Positions 13,494-13,581 of a stretch of DNA of 13,581 nucleotides are shown in pieces. This stretch comes from Bacillota bacterium. GTDB lineage: Bacteria; Bacillota; Clostridia; Christensenellales; SZUA-584. How positions within the stretch are numbered: position 1 is the first letter of the stretch; each line of letters begins with the position of its first letter. The stretch covers positions 1 through 13,581 of the forward strand of contig JAEXTV010000003.1 in assembly GCA_023406895.1 (NCBI GenBank), written 5' to 3'. A model generated the notes under the pieces. The model worked only from the letters and a program-made list of their open reading frames with translations. It had not been told where the DNA came from and did no database searches. A program made the translations under genes and the position numbers.

Positions 13494-13581
13494 ATTTGAG
13501 CGCTCGCAAGACGGGAGAGCGGAAAAACGGCGGAAAAAGCGGAGCGAAAGCGCCAGCAAATACCAGCCAAAACGGAGTTGA

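Noticed and set aside
1..13581. CRISPR arrays, tRNA genes, prophage or complete insertion sequences
   Set aside because: No regularly spaced repeats, no cloverleaf-type sequences and no recombinase or capsid-type genes were visible on either strand.

Overview
The window looks like a chromosomal segment from an endospore-forming, probably anaerobic member of the Clostridia. The evidence is the conserved block tlyA - nadK - argR - recN - spoIVB - spo0A, followed by spoIIM, with frequent TTG starts and strong Shine-Dalgarno (SD) sequences. Most genes are moderately GC-rich and lie on the + strand.

Left end (1-960): a short open frame cut by the window edge, two small hairpins (one terminator-like), a good sigma-A promoter at 320-348, and then about 600 nt of highly structured non-coding sequence. 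I identify this as an OLE (Ornate Large Extremophilic) RNA. Its two ends pair (357-363 with 946-952). The next gene encodes a small polytopic membrane protein with the position, size and DxxxD motif of OapA, the OLE-associated protein. OLE/OapA beside tlyA-nadK-argR-recN-spoIVB-spo0A is the known OLE neighbourhood. OLE is a described but mechanistically unresolved membrane-bound RNA-protein complex, and it is the most unusual system here.

Middle (963-8364): a tightly packed + strand run of oapA, tlyA, nadK, argR and recN. A hairpin/U-tract that overlaps the spoIVB SD follows. Next come spoIVB (sigma-K checkpoint protease), spo0A (sporulation master regulator, with a sigma-H-type promoter and a 0A-box-like site upstream) and spoIIM (engulfment membrane protein).

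Accessory patch (about 8365-9670): visibly AT-richer, with one unrecognised small protein gene and one barstar-family (RNase inhibitor) gene, and no visible cognate nuclease. It could be an orphan immunity cluster.

Right part (9639-13581): a promoter drives ridA and a translationally coupled tcdA-like gene. A convergent membrane-protein gene of unknown function follows. Divergent from it, a MATE efflux transporter is preceded by a 5' leader with a near-consensus promoter, a strong SD, a 37-codon Cys-rich leader ORF, a 10-bp helix masking that SD, and a strong intrinsic terminator. A segment between them can pair with either the SD or the terminator arm. This is the architecture expected of translation-dependent attenuation and is the best candidate for an undescribed regulatory device. 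The window ends with a near-consensus promoter and GC-rich leader that resemble the start of an rRNA or other stable-RNA operon.
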